Source: Ningiella ruwaisensis
GTDB taxonomy: Bacteria; Pseudomonadota; Gammaproteobacteria; Enterobacterales; Alteromonadaceae
Length of the DNA: 64,000 nucleotides
Direction of reading: 5' to 3'
NCBI RefSeq assembly: GCF_004798935.1
Contig: NZ_RAHT01000001.1
Coordinates: 1 to 64,000, forward strand
Part shown: positions 44,423 through 54,573 of the stretch, in pieces
Numbering within the stretch: position 1 is the first letter of the stretch
Layout: each line of letters opens with the position of its first letter
Position numbers and translations under genes: made by a program
Notes under the pieces: model-generated
Told to the model about the DNA's origin: nothing
The model's input: only the letters and a program-made list of their open reading frames with translations
Databases searched by the model: none

Positions 44423-46741
44423 TTATTTTTTAGCCGTCTTATACCAAAGTAGTCTGGCAATCGCCGGAAGTACAATAATTGCCCCCAACATGTTCACAAC
44501 AAACATAAAGGTCAGCAAAATTCCCATATCCATTTGGAACTTCAGTGATGAAAATACCCAGGTACTGACACCAATCGCTAAAGTTATTCCGGTAAACAGC
44601 ACTGCACTGCCGCGCTCTTTTAAAGCTTCGTAGTAGGCGGTCTGCGCACTTTCACCGTCTCGTAGCTTATCGTTCATGGTCGACAGAATATAAATGCCAT
44701 AGTCGACACCAATACCCACGCCAAGCGCAATAACGGGTAAGGTTGATACCGTCAGGCCAATTTGCAGATAAGTCATTAAGGCTTGCGCCAGAATAGACAC
44801 GACATATAGCGGAATAACAACAGAAAGCGTTGCACGTAGTGATCTGAAGCTCACTAAACAAAGCAAAATAACGGCACCAAATACATAGTAAAGCATTGGA
44901 TTTTGCGAGGACTCCACTGCTTCGTTTGTTGCAGCCATAACACCTACCGGGCCGGAAGCTAGCTTAAACTGTAAATCATCCGTCTCGTAAAGCGTTCTAA
45001 TCTCTTTTACTGCATCAACAACCGTATTGATTGTTTCTGCTTTATGATCTTCCATGAATAATATAATTGGCATAGCCGAACAATCGGCATTCAACAGACC
45101 AGACGAGGTCGGCACGCGAGAAACCGCTTGCACCATTGTCGCCTGATTACGCGGTAAAACCTGCCATTTAGGGTTGCCCTCGTTATATCCGGCATTGACC
45201 TGCTTTGCCACAGAAGCTAATGAAATGGCAGACTGAACTCCATCTACGTTCTGCATTCGCCACTGGAAATCGTCCATTGCAGACATTATGTCGTAATCGG
45301 TACACGCTGATTCAGGTCCTTCGACAATCACCGAAATATAATCTACCGTAATTTCATATTTATCGGTGATGAGGAAGGTATCCTGGTTATAGCGGGAGTC
45401 TTCATGCAACGCAGGCGCTCCCGCGTGCAAATCCCCTATTTTCATTTGCTGAGACTGGAAATATCCCCAAATAAATAAAAGGCTTGTCACTGTTACAATC
45501 ACAATCGCTACATTTTTAGAGGCGCAGTTTGAAACCGCTTTCCAAAGCTGTGACTCTTCACCATGAGATTCATAACGCGCTTTGTTGGCTTCTGACAATT
45601 TGACATAAGACATCAAGACCGGCAGCAACAAAAGGTTGGTTAATATAATAACGGCAACCCCCATACTGGCGGTAATGGCAAGCTCGCGAATAATGCCTAT
45701 ATCAATGACCAGTAAGGTCATAAAGCCTACCGTATCTGATAACAGCGCAATGCCACCGGGAATTAATAAGGTTCTAAAGGCATGCTGTGACGCGACTTTT
45801 ATATCCATTCCTTGAGCTGCGCGCTTACCCACAGAATTTATCATTTGAACGCCATGGCTTACACCAATCGCAAATACCAGAAATGGCACCAGAATGGACA
45901 TGGGATCCATGCCAAAACCAAAGAGTATGAGTAGCCCCAATTGCCATACTACAGCTATAAAAGAACAAGCCAGCGGTAAAACGGTTAGCATAATGGAGCG
46001 GCAAAAGAAGAAAACCATGATAGCCGTTATCGCGATGGCGATACCAAAGAACATGACAACGTCTTTCGCACCATCGGCAACATCACCAATCATCTTTGCA
46101 AAACCAATGATGTGAATGCTAATGCGATCGGTCTCAAATTCGCCACGAATTTGGCGTTCTAACTCATCCGCTATTGCCAGTGTATCAAGCTGTTCACCGG
46201 TTTCAGGGTCGATATCCAACAACTGCGCTGTGACCATGGCGCAAGTGAAATCATTGGACACCTGACGCCCAACGATGCCTGCCTTGTCTATATTTTTCCT
46301 TACCAACTCAAGGTGCGCAGGGTTTTTGGAATTAAAATCGGCGGGAATAACCGGGCCACCGGAAAAACCACCCTCAACAATTTCGGTAAACCGTGTGGAA
46401 GGAGCAAACAGCGAAACCACGAGTGAGCGGTTCACACCATTGATGAAAAACACCTGATCATGTACAGCTTTGAGCGTATCGAAAAATTCAGTATTGAAAA
46501 TCTCTGATTCGGTATCACAAACTGAAACCAGGATATTATTTGCTCCACCAAAATTTTCTTTGTGCTCAATGTAGGTTTGCATATACTCATGATTGAGCGG
46601 AATATTTTTTGTAAAACCGGCATCGAGTTTTAATTGGGATGCCTGATAAGCTAAAAATACGGTAATCGCTGTAAAAATAGCAATCAAAATGACGCGATTT
46701 CGAAAGACAGCTTTTTCTAAAGTGTTAATAAATGCGTTCAT
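44423..46741 (-). CDS. MMPL/RND-family inner-membrane transporter
   Basis: A 772-residue protein with about twelve membrane segments in two halves, each with a periplasmic loop (about 40-215 and 420-590). It is shorter than AcrB-type pumps and belongs to the MMPL/HAE3-like group. Membrane signatures: VPFLVFAIGVSHGVQMINSV and the repeat VIALGVGIGVDYGIYILSTM, with the proton-relay Asp in GVDYGIY. It is the last gene after DUF1302, DUF1329 and the YCF48-like gene. I infer the energised pump of an envelope transport system for a hydrophobic compound. Confidence 0.9.
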   Translation of the reverse strand: MNAFINTLEKAVFRNRVILIAIFTAITVFLAYQASQLKLDAGFTKNIPLNHEYMQTYIEHKENFGGANNILVSVCDTESEIFNTEFFDTLKAVHDQVFFINGVNRSLVVSLFAPSTRFTEIVEGGFSGGPVIPADFNSKNPAHLELVRKNIDKAGIVGRQVSNDFTCAMVTAQLLDIDPETGEQLDTLAIADELERQIRGEFETDRISIHIIGFAKMIGDVADGAKDVVMFFGIAIAITAIMVFFFCRSIMLTVLPLACSFIAVVWQLGLLILFGFGMDPMSILVPFLVFAIGVSHGVQMINSVGKRAAQGMDIKVASQHAFRTLLIPGGIALLSDTVGFMTLLVIDIGIIRELAITASMGVAVIILTNLLLLPVLMSYVKLSEANKARYESHGEESQLWKAVSNCASKNVAIVIVTVTSLLFIWGYFQSQQMKIGDLHAGAPALHEDSRYNQDTFLITDKYEITVDYISVIVEGPESACTDYDIMSAMDDFQWRMQNVDGVQSAISLASVAKQVNAGYNEGNPKWQVLPRNQATMVQAVSRVPTSSGLLNADCSAMPIILFMEDHKAETINTVVDAVKEIRTLYETDDLQFKLASGPVGVMAATNEAVESSQNPMLYYVFGAVILLCLVSFRSLRATLSVVIPLYVVSILAQALMTYLQIGLTVSTLPVIALGVGIGVDYGIYILSTMNDKLRDGESAQTAYYEALKERGSAVLFTGITLAIGVSTWVFSSLKFQMDMGILLTFMFVVNMLGAIIVLPAIARLLWYKTAKK

Positions 46742-46749
46742 ACTTCAAA

Positions 46750-47805
46750 CTACTCTACGGGTTGAAGGCCATTTGCACTTACGGCCGTTAGTTCACCGTT
46801 TGCAACAAATGCATTGCTAATTGAAGAAGAAATATCAGATGGAATACGAGTAAGCGCAATGTGCCTTTCACAGCCTTCGTTATTAGGCGCCTGCGTTTCA
46901 TCCTGACCTAAACGAGCCGGGTCTAAGGATAAAACGACACCATTGTTTCCAACCACATAAAACCCAAGCTCGGTTTTAACAATGGTATTTAATGAAGTGG
47001 TAATACATGTTTCTATCCTTTCCCACTCATCAAAACCGTCTTTAAGGTACATGTTACCGCGCAAACCAACTGCCAGTAGCTGATTATCTGCTATTTCCTG
47101 CACATCAAAGAATGAGCCATAATAGTCGATTTCAAACCGTTCCCACGAGCGGCCATTATCCGTGCTTCGAGCAATAAGCCCGGCTTCTCCAACCAGAAAG
47201 AGATTGCCATTGGATTTACTCAGACGATTAAAATGCGGGAATATGTAATTGAGCTCTTCCTGATAAAACTCAGGATCATCAGCGATGCTTTCAAGATAAT
47301 CCACATCGTCTTGCGAAAGCAAGGAAGTGTTGTCTTGCTCTAGCTCCCAGGTTTCTCCCGCGTCTGTGCTCCTGTAATACAGTCCATATCCGCCAATTGC
47401 CAAGGCTTCGTTTTCGCTTAAAAACATTACGTCCAAAAATGGTCGGTCTATTTCGACTTTACTGAAAACCTCTGTCCATGTTTTTCCACCGTCGCTTGAA
47501 CGCAGAATCGTTGCATCATGCCCTACAGCAATATAGATATCGTTTATTCCGTCTACCGCAGTTAAAGTGACTTGTGTAGGGACACTGACTTGCGTCAGCG
47601 ATTGAGGCGTTCCACTTAAAATGTGACCGCGCTCTCCTACCACAACAAGTTGATTGGCCTTTGCAACATCCAAAAGCATCGATTCTTTGACTAAAGGCGC
47701 CATAAAGGCAGACTCGCTTTGTGCCTCAGCAACGTTGCATAACAAAGCACTTGAAATTAAAGCAATAGAAGCAGCAAAATGTTTATTCACACGCATCCTA
47801 ATCAT
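46750..47805 (-). CDS. YCF48-like beta-propeller protein
   Basis: A 351-residue exported protein with signal peptide ASIALISSALLCNVAEAQ. Repeated propeller blades carry BNR/YCF48 marks: ILRSSDGGKTWTEVF, LYYRSTDAGETWELEQ, IARSTDNGRSWERFE. The fold resembles the photosystem II assembly factor YCF48/HCF136, but no photosystem exists here. In this operon type it is a periplasmic companion of the MMPL transporter, encoded eight bases downstream. A role in holding or coupling the transporter to its partners is inference. Confidence 0.85.
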   Translation of the reverse strand: MIRMRVNKHFAASIALISSALLCNVAEAQSESAFMAPLVKESMLLDVAKANQLVVVGERGHILSGTPQSLTQVSVPTQVTLTAVDGINDIYIAVGHDATILRSSDGGKTWTEVFSKVEIDRPFLDVMFLSENEALAIGGYGLYYRSTDAGETWELEQDNTSLLSQDDVDYLESIADDPEFYQEELNYIFPHFNRLSKSNGNLFLVGEAGLIARSTDNGRSWERFEIDYYGSFFDVQEIADNQLLAVGLRGNMYLKDGFDEWERIETCITTSLNTIVKTELGFYVVGNNGVVLSLDPARLGQDETQAPNNEGCERHIALTRIPSDISSSISNAFVANGELTAVSANGLQPVE

Positions 47806-47854
47806 TAAATAAAAAGTTGAAAAAAAAACGGTTGGCTAAGCCAACCGTTTGATA

Positions 47855-49222
47855 TTAACGCTTGCCTTCTCGCCGCAGTGCTTGTGGCGTGAAATCCACA
47901 TCGCTTGGGCGAACGGTAAAGTCATACATTTGCTCCTCGTTATCTAAACCTACGGCTAAATAACGTCGAGAGTTCAAATCATGATAAACGTCCAGCGTTG
48001 ACCAATGGGTCGGAACATCGTAATAGTTTACACCATAAGCCAAAGCAACACGATACAACTCACCACGATTATCATACATATCCGCTACATGGATTTGCCA
48101 GCTATCTTCATCGATATAAAATGTACGCTTTTGATAAACGTGACGGAACTCATCTTTCAAGGTCGCTTCAACCACCCATACACGGTGTTTTTCAAAGCGT
48201 GTCAGCTCAGGATTAATATGTCCAGCATGTAAAATGTCTTCATAAGAGGTTTGATCACTGTGAAGCTTATAATTGTTATAGGCAATAAACATTTCTTTTT
48301 TGCCTTTTAATTCCCAATTATAGCGGTTTGGTGAACCGTTAAACATGTCAAAATCGTCGGTGGTACGTAGGCCATCAGCCGCCGTTCCGGGTGCATCATA
48401 AGCAATATTTGGCGCACGACGCACGCGACGCTGGCCTGTATTGTAAGTCCATGCCTGGCGCGGTTCTTTTATCTGATCTACCGTTTCATGCACGAGCAAG
48501 GCAGTACCAGCTAAACGCGCAGGGCTTGTCACAGACTGCTTAAATTTAAACAGGATATTATCTTCTAAGAGTTTTTCCGGCGTGATGCCTTCTTCCGCAT
48601 ATTTGATCATCAAAGTTTCATCAAAGCCGATAACGTTATATGCACCGCCGGCAGTTACCGCTGCCTGACCGCCATAGCGCTGCACAGCTTCTCCACGATA
48701 GCGAAGAATATGATTCCAGATTGCTTCCAATCCGTTTTCCGGAATGGGGAATGGAATACCAATTGCCGCACCTTTTAAACCATTCCCACCGTCAAGCAAC
48801 TCTGCACGTGTCGCATTTGCCTTTGTGGCATCATAAACTGCCTGAGGGTTTGATGCGGTGCGACGAGTCTGATAAATCGGCATTTTATAGGTATCAGGAT
48901 AGGCTTCAAACAAGGCCTTCTGACCATCACTTAAAAAATCTGCATATTCTTTATAGTTAGCCGCTGTAATAGTAAACAGCGGTTTGTCTTCCGGAAATGG
49001 ATCAATGTGGAAACCGCCTGGCTCGTAACCTGCAGGTGGAGTCGTAATGCCGCCTGTCCACGCAGGGATGCTGCCATCAGCATTTCCTGCCTTCTCTCCA
49101 CCTAAGGGCGTTAGTTCAGCACCAAGTTTAGCCGCTTCTGCCTCGGTCACATTTGCAAGGGCTGAATGACTGGCTACTGCGATTGCAATACTCGCTGCAA
49201 TTACACCAAATTTCTTTATCAT
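47855..49222 (-). CDS. DUF1329 periplasmic protein (LolB-like fold family)
   Basis: A 455-residue exported protein. The signal peptide is MIKKFGVIAASIAIAVASHSALA; the ATG at 49222 fits this better than an upstream codon at 49276. DUF1329 body: GAELTPLGGEKAGNADGSIPAWTGG near the N-terminus, and EDSWQIHVADMYDNRGELYR near the C-terminus. The family is believed to have a lipid-carrier-like fold related to LolB; I know this from general knowledge only. It lies directly after the DUF1302 barrel gene and probably shuttles a hydrophobic molecule between the membranes. Confidence 0.9.
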   Translation of the reverse strand: MIKKFGVIAASIAIAVASHSALANVTEAEAAKLGAELTPLGGEKAGNADGSIPAWTGGITTPPAGYEPGGFHIDPFPEDKPLFTITAANYKEYADFLSDGQKALFEAYPDTYKMPIYQTRRTASNPQAVYDATKANATRAELLDGGNGLKGAAIGIPFPIPENGLEAIWNHILRYRGEAVQRYGGQAAVTAGGAYNVIGFDETLMIKYAEEGITPEKLLEDNILFKFKQSVTSPARLAGTALLVHETVDQIKEPRQAWTYNTGQRRVRRAPNIAYDAPGTAADGLRTTDDFDMFNGSPNRYNWELKGKKEMFIAYNNYKLHSDQTSYEDILHAGHINPELTRFEKHRVWVVEATLKDEFRHVYQKRTFYIDEDSWQIHVADMYDNRGELYRVALAYGVNYYDVPTHWSTLDVYHDLNSRRYLAVGLDNEEQMYDFTVRPSDVDFTPQALRREGKR

Positions 49223-49232
49223 TATAACGTCC

Positions 49233-51308
49233 TTAAATTGCGTATTTAATGTCGAAGGAAATAAAGTCTCGGTCACTTAACTGATTAGCAGTGCCGATTC
49301 CGCCCCAAAACGCATTATATGAAGCAGAAAAAGACCATTTACTCAAATAATCAAAAGTAAACGAAAGGTTTGCTGACTTTCTATCCTCTTGGAATAAAAA
49401 CAATGGATCAGGTGTTGTCCCGTCAACATCGTGTGAAAACGTCGCTCTCACTCTCAAGTTCATACCTGCATAGACACTGTTATAATCAGCAACAGCAAGT
49501 AGTCGGTAGCCCCAAGCGGTTTCAGTTGCGAAAGGATTGGTTTCAGGACCATTTGACAGTCCAATGTGCAAACCTTCTCTGAAGTTAGGCGGATTTGATC
49601 CAGGGACTGGCTCTAAAGAAGGCGTTCTTGCCGTTCCCGGAGCATTAAGGCGGATAACTTCCGGATCAGGAAAATCCTCGATTGAAACATAAGCCGCTTC
49701 GCCCAATAAGATTAAATTATCGGTACCAAGCATAGGGCCAAAGACGTGAGACGCCGTAAATTGAGCCTGCCATGTATCAGACAACAAGAAACCCGGAGCA
49801 GTCTCGCCCGGACCTACGTCAAATCCAATGTTGTTTAACTGCGAAATACCGGCCAAATCTGGACGTAATCCCGCATTTGCTAACTGCTCTGGCATACCCA
49901 TATACAGCAATTCGACATCGTCGATTTGCAAAGGTTCATCCACACGATAGGAGAACTCACCCGAGAGCGCGGTTTCACCCACGTTTGTATTAAAGCTGAA
50001 CCCATAAAGCTTGATATCTTCAGGATAAATGAATCGAGACTCAGTGAATGCTCCCAATTCCGTTACGTTGTCGCGAGTCACCAGATTGGTGGATAGGAAT
50101 GCTAAATCCTGACCGATTCCTTGAGCAGTAAAGTCAGATGTGATACCTGAAACCAGCGGACGCTGACTATGATAGTTGATGTGATAAAAACCAAACTCTG
50201 TTTCGTTTAATTCAGGCGCAAACCACGTTACACGTACACCATATTGACCAGAGTCACTCGCATCTTCATGCGCGGCATCGCCTGGCGCTCTTACTGCCAC
50301 TTTCGTTGGATAAGCCAGATAGAGCTGAGATGCGGTTGCCGGATCTATTTGACCTGCACGCAAAGCGTTACCGATTTCATTTAGCTGCGTGATCAGCGTA
50401 TCTGCATCAATATCCGGGTTACCCGTAAAGCCTAACTGAATATTGTTAAACGAACCGCCATCTCCTGCAAAATCGTTCGTCGCAAGATATGTACCCGGAA
50501 CCGGGAGCCACGAACGCTGCCATTCGTATTGATAATAGGCGGATAAGCTCACTTCATCAGTTAAGCCAATAGAGCCATAAACCATTCCTACCGGAATAAA
50601 GATTTCTCTTAACTCTGCACCTGGAGACAAGGCCCGCGGCACATCAATTGGGTTAGTGGTATTGATACCGTGCTGAATGAAAGTACTTTCACCCCATGAA
50701 ACCACCTGATCACCTACACGCAAGCTAACCGGCATGTCGCCCATGTAGAAGTCACTGTAAACAAAAAAGTCGAGCAATCGAATGTCACGACACTGCAGAT
50801 CTCTGGCAATGTCATCTTTACAAGGGTCACTTGTTACGCCGGTAATTGGATTTTGCCAATCGCGATCGCGATCCATTAACTCAAAGTCGTAGAAATAGAA
50901 ACCACGCGCAAATAAACCAAAGTTGTTATATTGCAATTCCAGTTCGTGCAAGCCAACAAACTGGGTCGATACCGCTTCGCCCGGGTCAAAGTTAAGATTG
51001 CCTAAGTCGCCATTAGTCGAATATGCGCCATCCGCCAAAGCCCAAACATCTGCGCTCGGGTAAATGATGTTAGTCGCTGCGTTGTAACCTGACCAGTCAA
51101 ATTGGGGATGATTACTGTTCCCAATCAAACTGAAATCTCTATCTTCTACTCGAATGCTGGTTGCAAGCGTAAAGTTAGAGTCGAACGTGACCTCGAGGTC
51201 GCCAAAGTTCCAATTCGCTGCGTTTGCACTATGCGACGCAGCAGCCAAAACAGCAGCAACACCTATTGCTATTGTCGACTTCTTGTATGCACTAGGCTTA
51301 TTTGTCAT
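49233..51308 (-). CDS. DUF1302 outer-membrane beta-barrel protein
   Basis: A 691-residue protein with signal peptide STIAIGVAAVLAAASHSANA. The mature part is rich in alternating strands with aromatic girdles (LELQYNNFGLFARGFYFYDFEL; SLSAYYQYEWQRSWLPVPGTY) and ends with Ile after SFDIKYA, as outer-membrane barrels often end in a hydrophobic or aromatic residue. The first conserved block is WNFGDLEVTFDSNFTLATSIRV. It is the first gene of the four-gene operon and the likely outer-membrane pore. AAGG before the ATG supports the start. Confidence 0.9.
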   Translation of the reverse strand: MTNKPSAYKKSTIAIGVAAVLAAASHSANAANWNFGDLEVTFDSNFTLATSIRVEDRDFSLIGNSNHPQFDWSGYNAATNIIYPSADVWALADGAYSTNGDLGNLNFDPGEAVSTQFVGLHELELQYNNFGLFARGFYFYDFELMDRDRDWQNPITGVTSDPCKDDIARDLQCRDIRLLDFFVYSDFYMGDMPVSLRVGDQVVSWGESTFIQHGINTTNPIDVPRALSPGAELREIFIPVGMVYGSIGLTDEVSLSAYYQYEWQRSWLPVPGTYLATNDFAGDGGSFNNIQLGFTGNPDIDADTLITQLNEIGNALRAGQIDPATASQLYLAYPTKVAVRAPGDAAHEDASDSGQYGVRVTWFAPELNETEFGFYHINYHSQRPLVSGITSDFTAQGIGQDLAFLSTNLVTRDNVTELGAFTESRFIYPEDIKLYGFSFNTNVGETALSGEFSYRVDEPLQIDDVELLYMGMPEQLANAGLRPDLAGISQLNNIGFDVGPGETAPGFLLSDTWQAQFTASHVFGPMLGTDNLILLGEAAYVSIEDFPDPEVIRLNAPGTARTPSLEPVPGSNPPNFREGLHIGLSNGPETNPFATETAWGYRLLAVADYNSVYAGMNLRVRATFSHDVDGTTPDPLFLFQEDRKSANLSFTFDYLSKWSFSASYNAFWGGIGTANQLSDRDFISFDIKYAI

Positions 51309-51486
51309 GGGATTACCTTCTCCAATACAATCGTAAATTACGATCAGTGTAGACTTTAGTGTTCAATTAACAAAATGATTACATCATTTTACATCATTCG
51401 CAAGAACTAATCGTACCAGTTAACAAATAAGTCGACAGTTTTTACATAAATTGTTGCTCAAGTGCTTATTGTTTGAACAAGTGCAC

Positions 51487-51708
51487 TTAAGCAATGCGAT
51501 TTATGCTCAGGATCTTGTTCTGATCGTTGATACGCATTTCAAAACGACCGTGTATACCGTCTGGCATTAAAAAGCGCTTCAGGTTTTCTTTTGGAAGGCG
51601 AATCTTTTCACCGGAGTGCGCTTGAACAATCACAAAGCGTATAGAAGCTGAATATAAATCACTACAGTGTGCATAGCTCATACTGATATCAAACTCGTAA
51701 CGCTTCAT
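51487..51708 (-). CDS. DUF2835 family protein
   Basis: A 73-residue protein with the DUF2835 pattern: KRYEFDISMSYAHCSDLY at the start, KIRLPKENLKRFLMPDGIHGRFEM in the middle and LSINRI at the end. Probably a small all-beta cytosolic protein; function unknown. It lies downstream of pepN on the same strand, a frequent pairing in Alteromonadales. The stop codon overlaps a perfect 10-base palindrome (AAGTGCACTT, 51479-51488). Confidence 0.88.
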   Translation of the reverse strand: MKRYEFDISMSYAHCSDLYSASIRFVIVQAHSGEKIRLPKENLKRFLMPDGIHGRFEMRINDQNKILSINRIA

Positions 51709-51772
51709 CTGCCCTACTTCTTAATTTGTATATTCCTATTCAGGATCATAAGCCCTTTTCATCCTTGGCTCA

Positions 51773-54463
51773 TTATTCCTGAGCTGGCTCCTGAGCTTCA
51801 AACTGCGTTAGCGTTTTGGAAAGCTTTTCGAACAAGTCCTTACTCAGTCCCTTGCTCGTAATCAAACGTTCTAATTGCATTCTTATCATTCGTTGATGTG
51901 ATGCTTCATAGCGTTTTAATTGAAGCATGGGCGTAATCAAGCGCGAAGCAACCTGCGGATTAATTTTATCCAATTCAATCAGATAATTGCTTAAATACTT
52001 ATAGCCACTTTCATCTGCCGCATGAAATCCTTGCGTGTTGTAGAAAGCGAAACTGCCAATAAGTGCACGTACTTTGTTTGGATTTTTAATTGAGTATGAC
52101 GAATGCGCCCGCAACAAGTCCAGGCGTGCCAATATATCCGCGCGCTTGGCACCTGCATGCAATGCAAACCATTTGTCCATTACAACGCTGTCATGTCGGT
52201 AATCAGTCTCAAATCTGGAGATAAGCGCATCAAACTGAGCAATATCAAATTGTTGAGCCGCTTTGAGCGCATTAAGTTTGTCTGTCATATTATTCGCTTG
52301 TTGATAAACAGACTGTAAATCAAAATGTGTAGAAGACAATTCGGCGTAACATGACAATAGCTGCATACAGGCAGCTCTCAAACTTCGTGCATTAACCTGT
52401 TCTTGCTCATAGACATAAGGTTCATTAAAAGAGTGCTTAAGCGATTCAAACTGCGATAAGCACAGCTCATAAGCGGCTACTGCCAACTCTTTCATAATAT
52501 GGTCACGCGCCTCAAGTAGCGCTAGAGGCCGCAAATTGACATAATCATTGGATAAGGTTTCAATGCTTGGAAGGCTAAGAAGTTGTGCGAACACATCTTT
52601 CGGTACCTCAAGCTCACTAAACACCGCGACCAATTTGTTAATAGTGGCACTTGCTTTAACGCCCGCTTGGGTTGCTATGCTTGGATCCTTTGAAAAACTG
52701 GCACCCAAGCGTTGATAGCGGTCGGCAATAAGCATGCTGTACAGTAATTGACTGGCATCCCACTTTGCGTAATAACTGGATGCATGCTGAACAATATGGA
52801 TTAATTCATCTTTTGTATAGTGATATCGAACTTTCACTGGTGCTGAAAAATTCGAAAGGATCACAGGTACTGCAGAATCTATTGCTTCAGGAATAGTTGC
52901 CTTGGCAGTCTCATTTTCTAAAACGAAAGTACCTTCTTTTGCTTCCGGTGCGAAATGTTCATGCCCATCTTTATCGAGAATCGAAAAATTTACTGGAATA
53001 TAAAGCGTTTCTTTTTCGCTCTGGTCCGCGGTCGCCTCGTTAATTTGCGTGAATGCAAATGCGTCATCAAGCTTCTGAATGTCGATTACGGGTGTGCCTG
53101 ATTGCGCATACCAGCGTTTAAAATGGCTTAAATCATGCTCATTTGCATCCTGCATGGCCTGTACGAAATCATCACAGGTCACCGCTTGTCCATCGTGGCG
53201 TTCAAAATATAAGTCCATGCCTTTGCGAAACCCCTCAGGAGTAAGCAAAGTATGAAGCATGCGAATAACTTCCGCTCCCTTGTCATACACCGTAACTGTA
53301 TAGAAATTATTCATTTCTATTACTTCATCAGGGCGAATAGGATGACTCATTGGGCCTGCGTCTTCAGCAAACTGGTGCTCTTTAATGACCTTTACCTGTT
53401 TAATACGACAGCCTAATTCACTGCTCATGTCCTCAGAAAACTTCTGATCTCTAAATACCGTCAGTCCCTCTTTTAAACTGAGCTGAAACCAGTCTCTGCA
53501 GGTAACGCGGTTGCCTGTCCAGTTATGAAAATATTCGTGAGCAATTATTGATTCGATATTAAAATAATCTTCGTCAGTGGCAGTTTCCGGTTCTGCCAAA
53601 ACAAACTTTGAATTAAATACGTTTAAACCTTTATTTTCCATGGCGCCCATATTGAAAAAATCCACAGCCACGATCATGTAAATATCCAGATCGTAGGCCA
53701 AGCCAAAACGCTCTTCATCCCACCGCATGGCTTTTTTCAATGAATCCATCGCATGGCGAGCCTGATGCAAGCGCCCTTTATCCACGAATATTTGCAGGCT
53801 TACTTTTCGTGCTTCACTTGTCGTATATTCGTCTTCTAAACAATCGAAGTCACCCGCAACAAGGGCGAACAAATACGACGGTTTGTAATATGGGTCGTGC
53901 CAGACGACTTTGCGGCGTCCATCATCAAGTTTTGTATCTTCAACTTTATTGCCGTTACTTAACAAAAAAGATAGCTTGTCGTCATCGCTGATAATGCTTA
54001 CTGTGTAAATAGAAAGTATGTCTGGCCTGTCTGCAAAATACGTGATTTTACGGAATCCTTCTGCCTCACACTGCGTGCAATAGGCTCCACTTACATAATA
54101 CAGGCCTTCGAGGCTGGTATTCGCCGCTGGATTAATGGTATTTTTAATACAAAGCTCGATAGACTCACCCGCGTTATTCGTAAACGCCGCTGTTTGCGAA
54201 AAATCAATTTCAATACCATCATTTAAGCATCGATACTCTTTATCCTCGCTAGCTTTAACGCCATTTATGTGCAGGCTTAGCAAATCTATGTCTTCGCCAT
54301 CTAAAAACAGTTTACTTGCGCCAGAATGGTTACGCGTGACTTTCATTGTGTTGCTGACCACCGTTTTTTCGGGAGATAATTCGAAACACAAGTTGATAGA
54401 TGGGATAGAAAAATCAGGTGCTCTATAATCTGCACGACGTTTGGCAATCAAAGTTGATGACAT
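51773..54463 (-). CDS. pepN: Aminopeptidase N (M1 family)
   Basis: An 896-residue zinc aminopeptidase of E. coli PepN type and length. Substrate motif GAMEN at 273-277; zinc site HEYFH at 309-313 with the third ligand in LSLKEGLTVF (Glu332). It removes N-terminal residues from peptides in the cytosol. The N-terminal beta domain holds EAEGFRKITYFADRPD; a long helical C-terminal domain follows. AGGA lies before the ATG. Adjacent to DUF2835. Confidence 0.97.
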   Translation of the reverse strand: MSSTLIAKRRADYRAPDFSIPSINLCFELSPEKTVVSNTMKVTRNHSGASKLFLDGEDIDLLSLHINGVKASEDKEYRCLNDGIEIDFSQTAAFTNNAGESIELCIKNTINPAANTSLEGLYYVSGAYCTQCEAEGFRKITYFADRPDILSIYTVSIISDDDKLSFLLSNGNKVEDTKLDDGRRKVVWHDPYYKPSYLFALVAGDFDCLEDEYTTSEARKVSLQIFVDKGRLHQARHAMDSLKKAMRWDEERFGLAYDLDIYMIVAVDFFNMGAMENKGLNVFNSKFVLAEPETATDEDYFNIESIIAHEYFHNWTGNRVTCRDWFQLSLKEGLTVFRDQKFSEDMSSELGCRIKQVKVIKEHQFAEDAGPMSHPIRPDEVIEMNNFYTVTVYDKGAEVIRMLHTLLTPEGFRKGMDLYFERHDGQAVTCDDFVQAMQDANEHDLSHFKRWYAQSGTPVIDIQKLDDAFAFTQINEATADQSEKETLYIPVNFSILDKDGHEHFAPEAKEGTFVLENETAKATIPEAIDSAVPVILSNFSAPVKVRYHYTKDELIHIVQHASSYYAKWDASQLLYSMLIADRYQRLGASFSKDPSIATQAGVKASATINKLVAVFSELEVPKDVFAQLLSLPSIETLSNDYVNLRPLALLEARDHIMKELAVAAYELCLSQFESLKHSFNEPYVYEQEQVNARSLRAACMQLLSCYAELSSTHFDLQSVYQQANNMTDKLNALKAAQQFDIAQFDALISRFETDYRHDSVVMDKWFALHAGAKRADILARLDLLRAHSSYSIKNPNKVRALIGSFAFYNTQGFHAADESGYKYLSNYLIELDKINPQVASRLITPMLQLKRYEASHQRMIRMQLERLITSKGLSKDLFEKLSKTLTQFEAQEPAQE

Positions 54464-54573
54464 ATAAAATCCTAAAGCGTTGACGCACTAACTATTAAAA
54501 GAATGTTTACGCATTTGCGCCTAACTTACAACTCGTTCATTAGTCGAAATATTGTTACATTTGCCTTTAAGCG

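Noticed and set aside
44423-46741. Transporter considered as a SecD/SecF or hopanoid (HpnN) transporter
   Set aside because: Gene neighbours are DUF1302/DUF1329/YCF48, not sec or hopanoid genes, and SecDF signature motifs are absent.
46750-47805. YCF48-like protein as evidence of photosynthesis
   Set aside because: No photosystem or pigment genes; this propeller occurs widely in non-photosynthetic bacteria with MMPL transporters.
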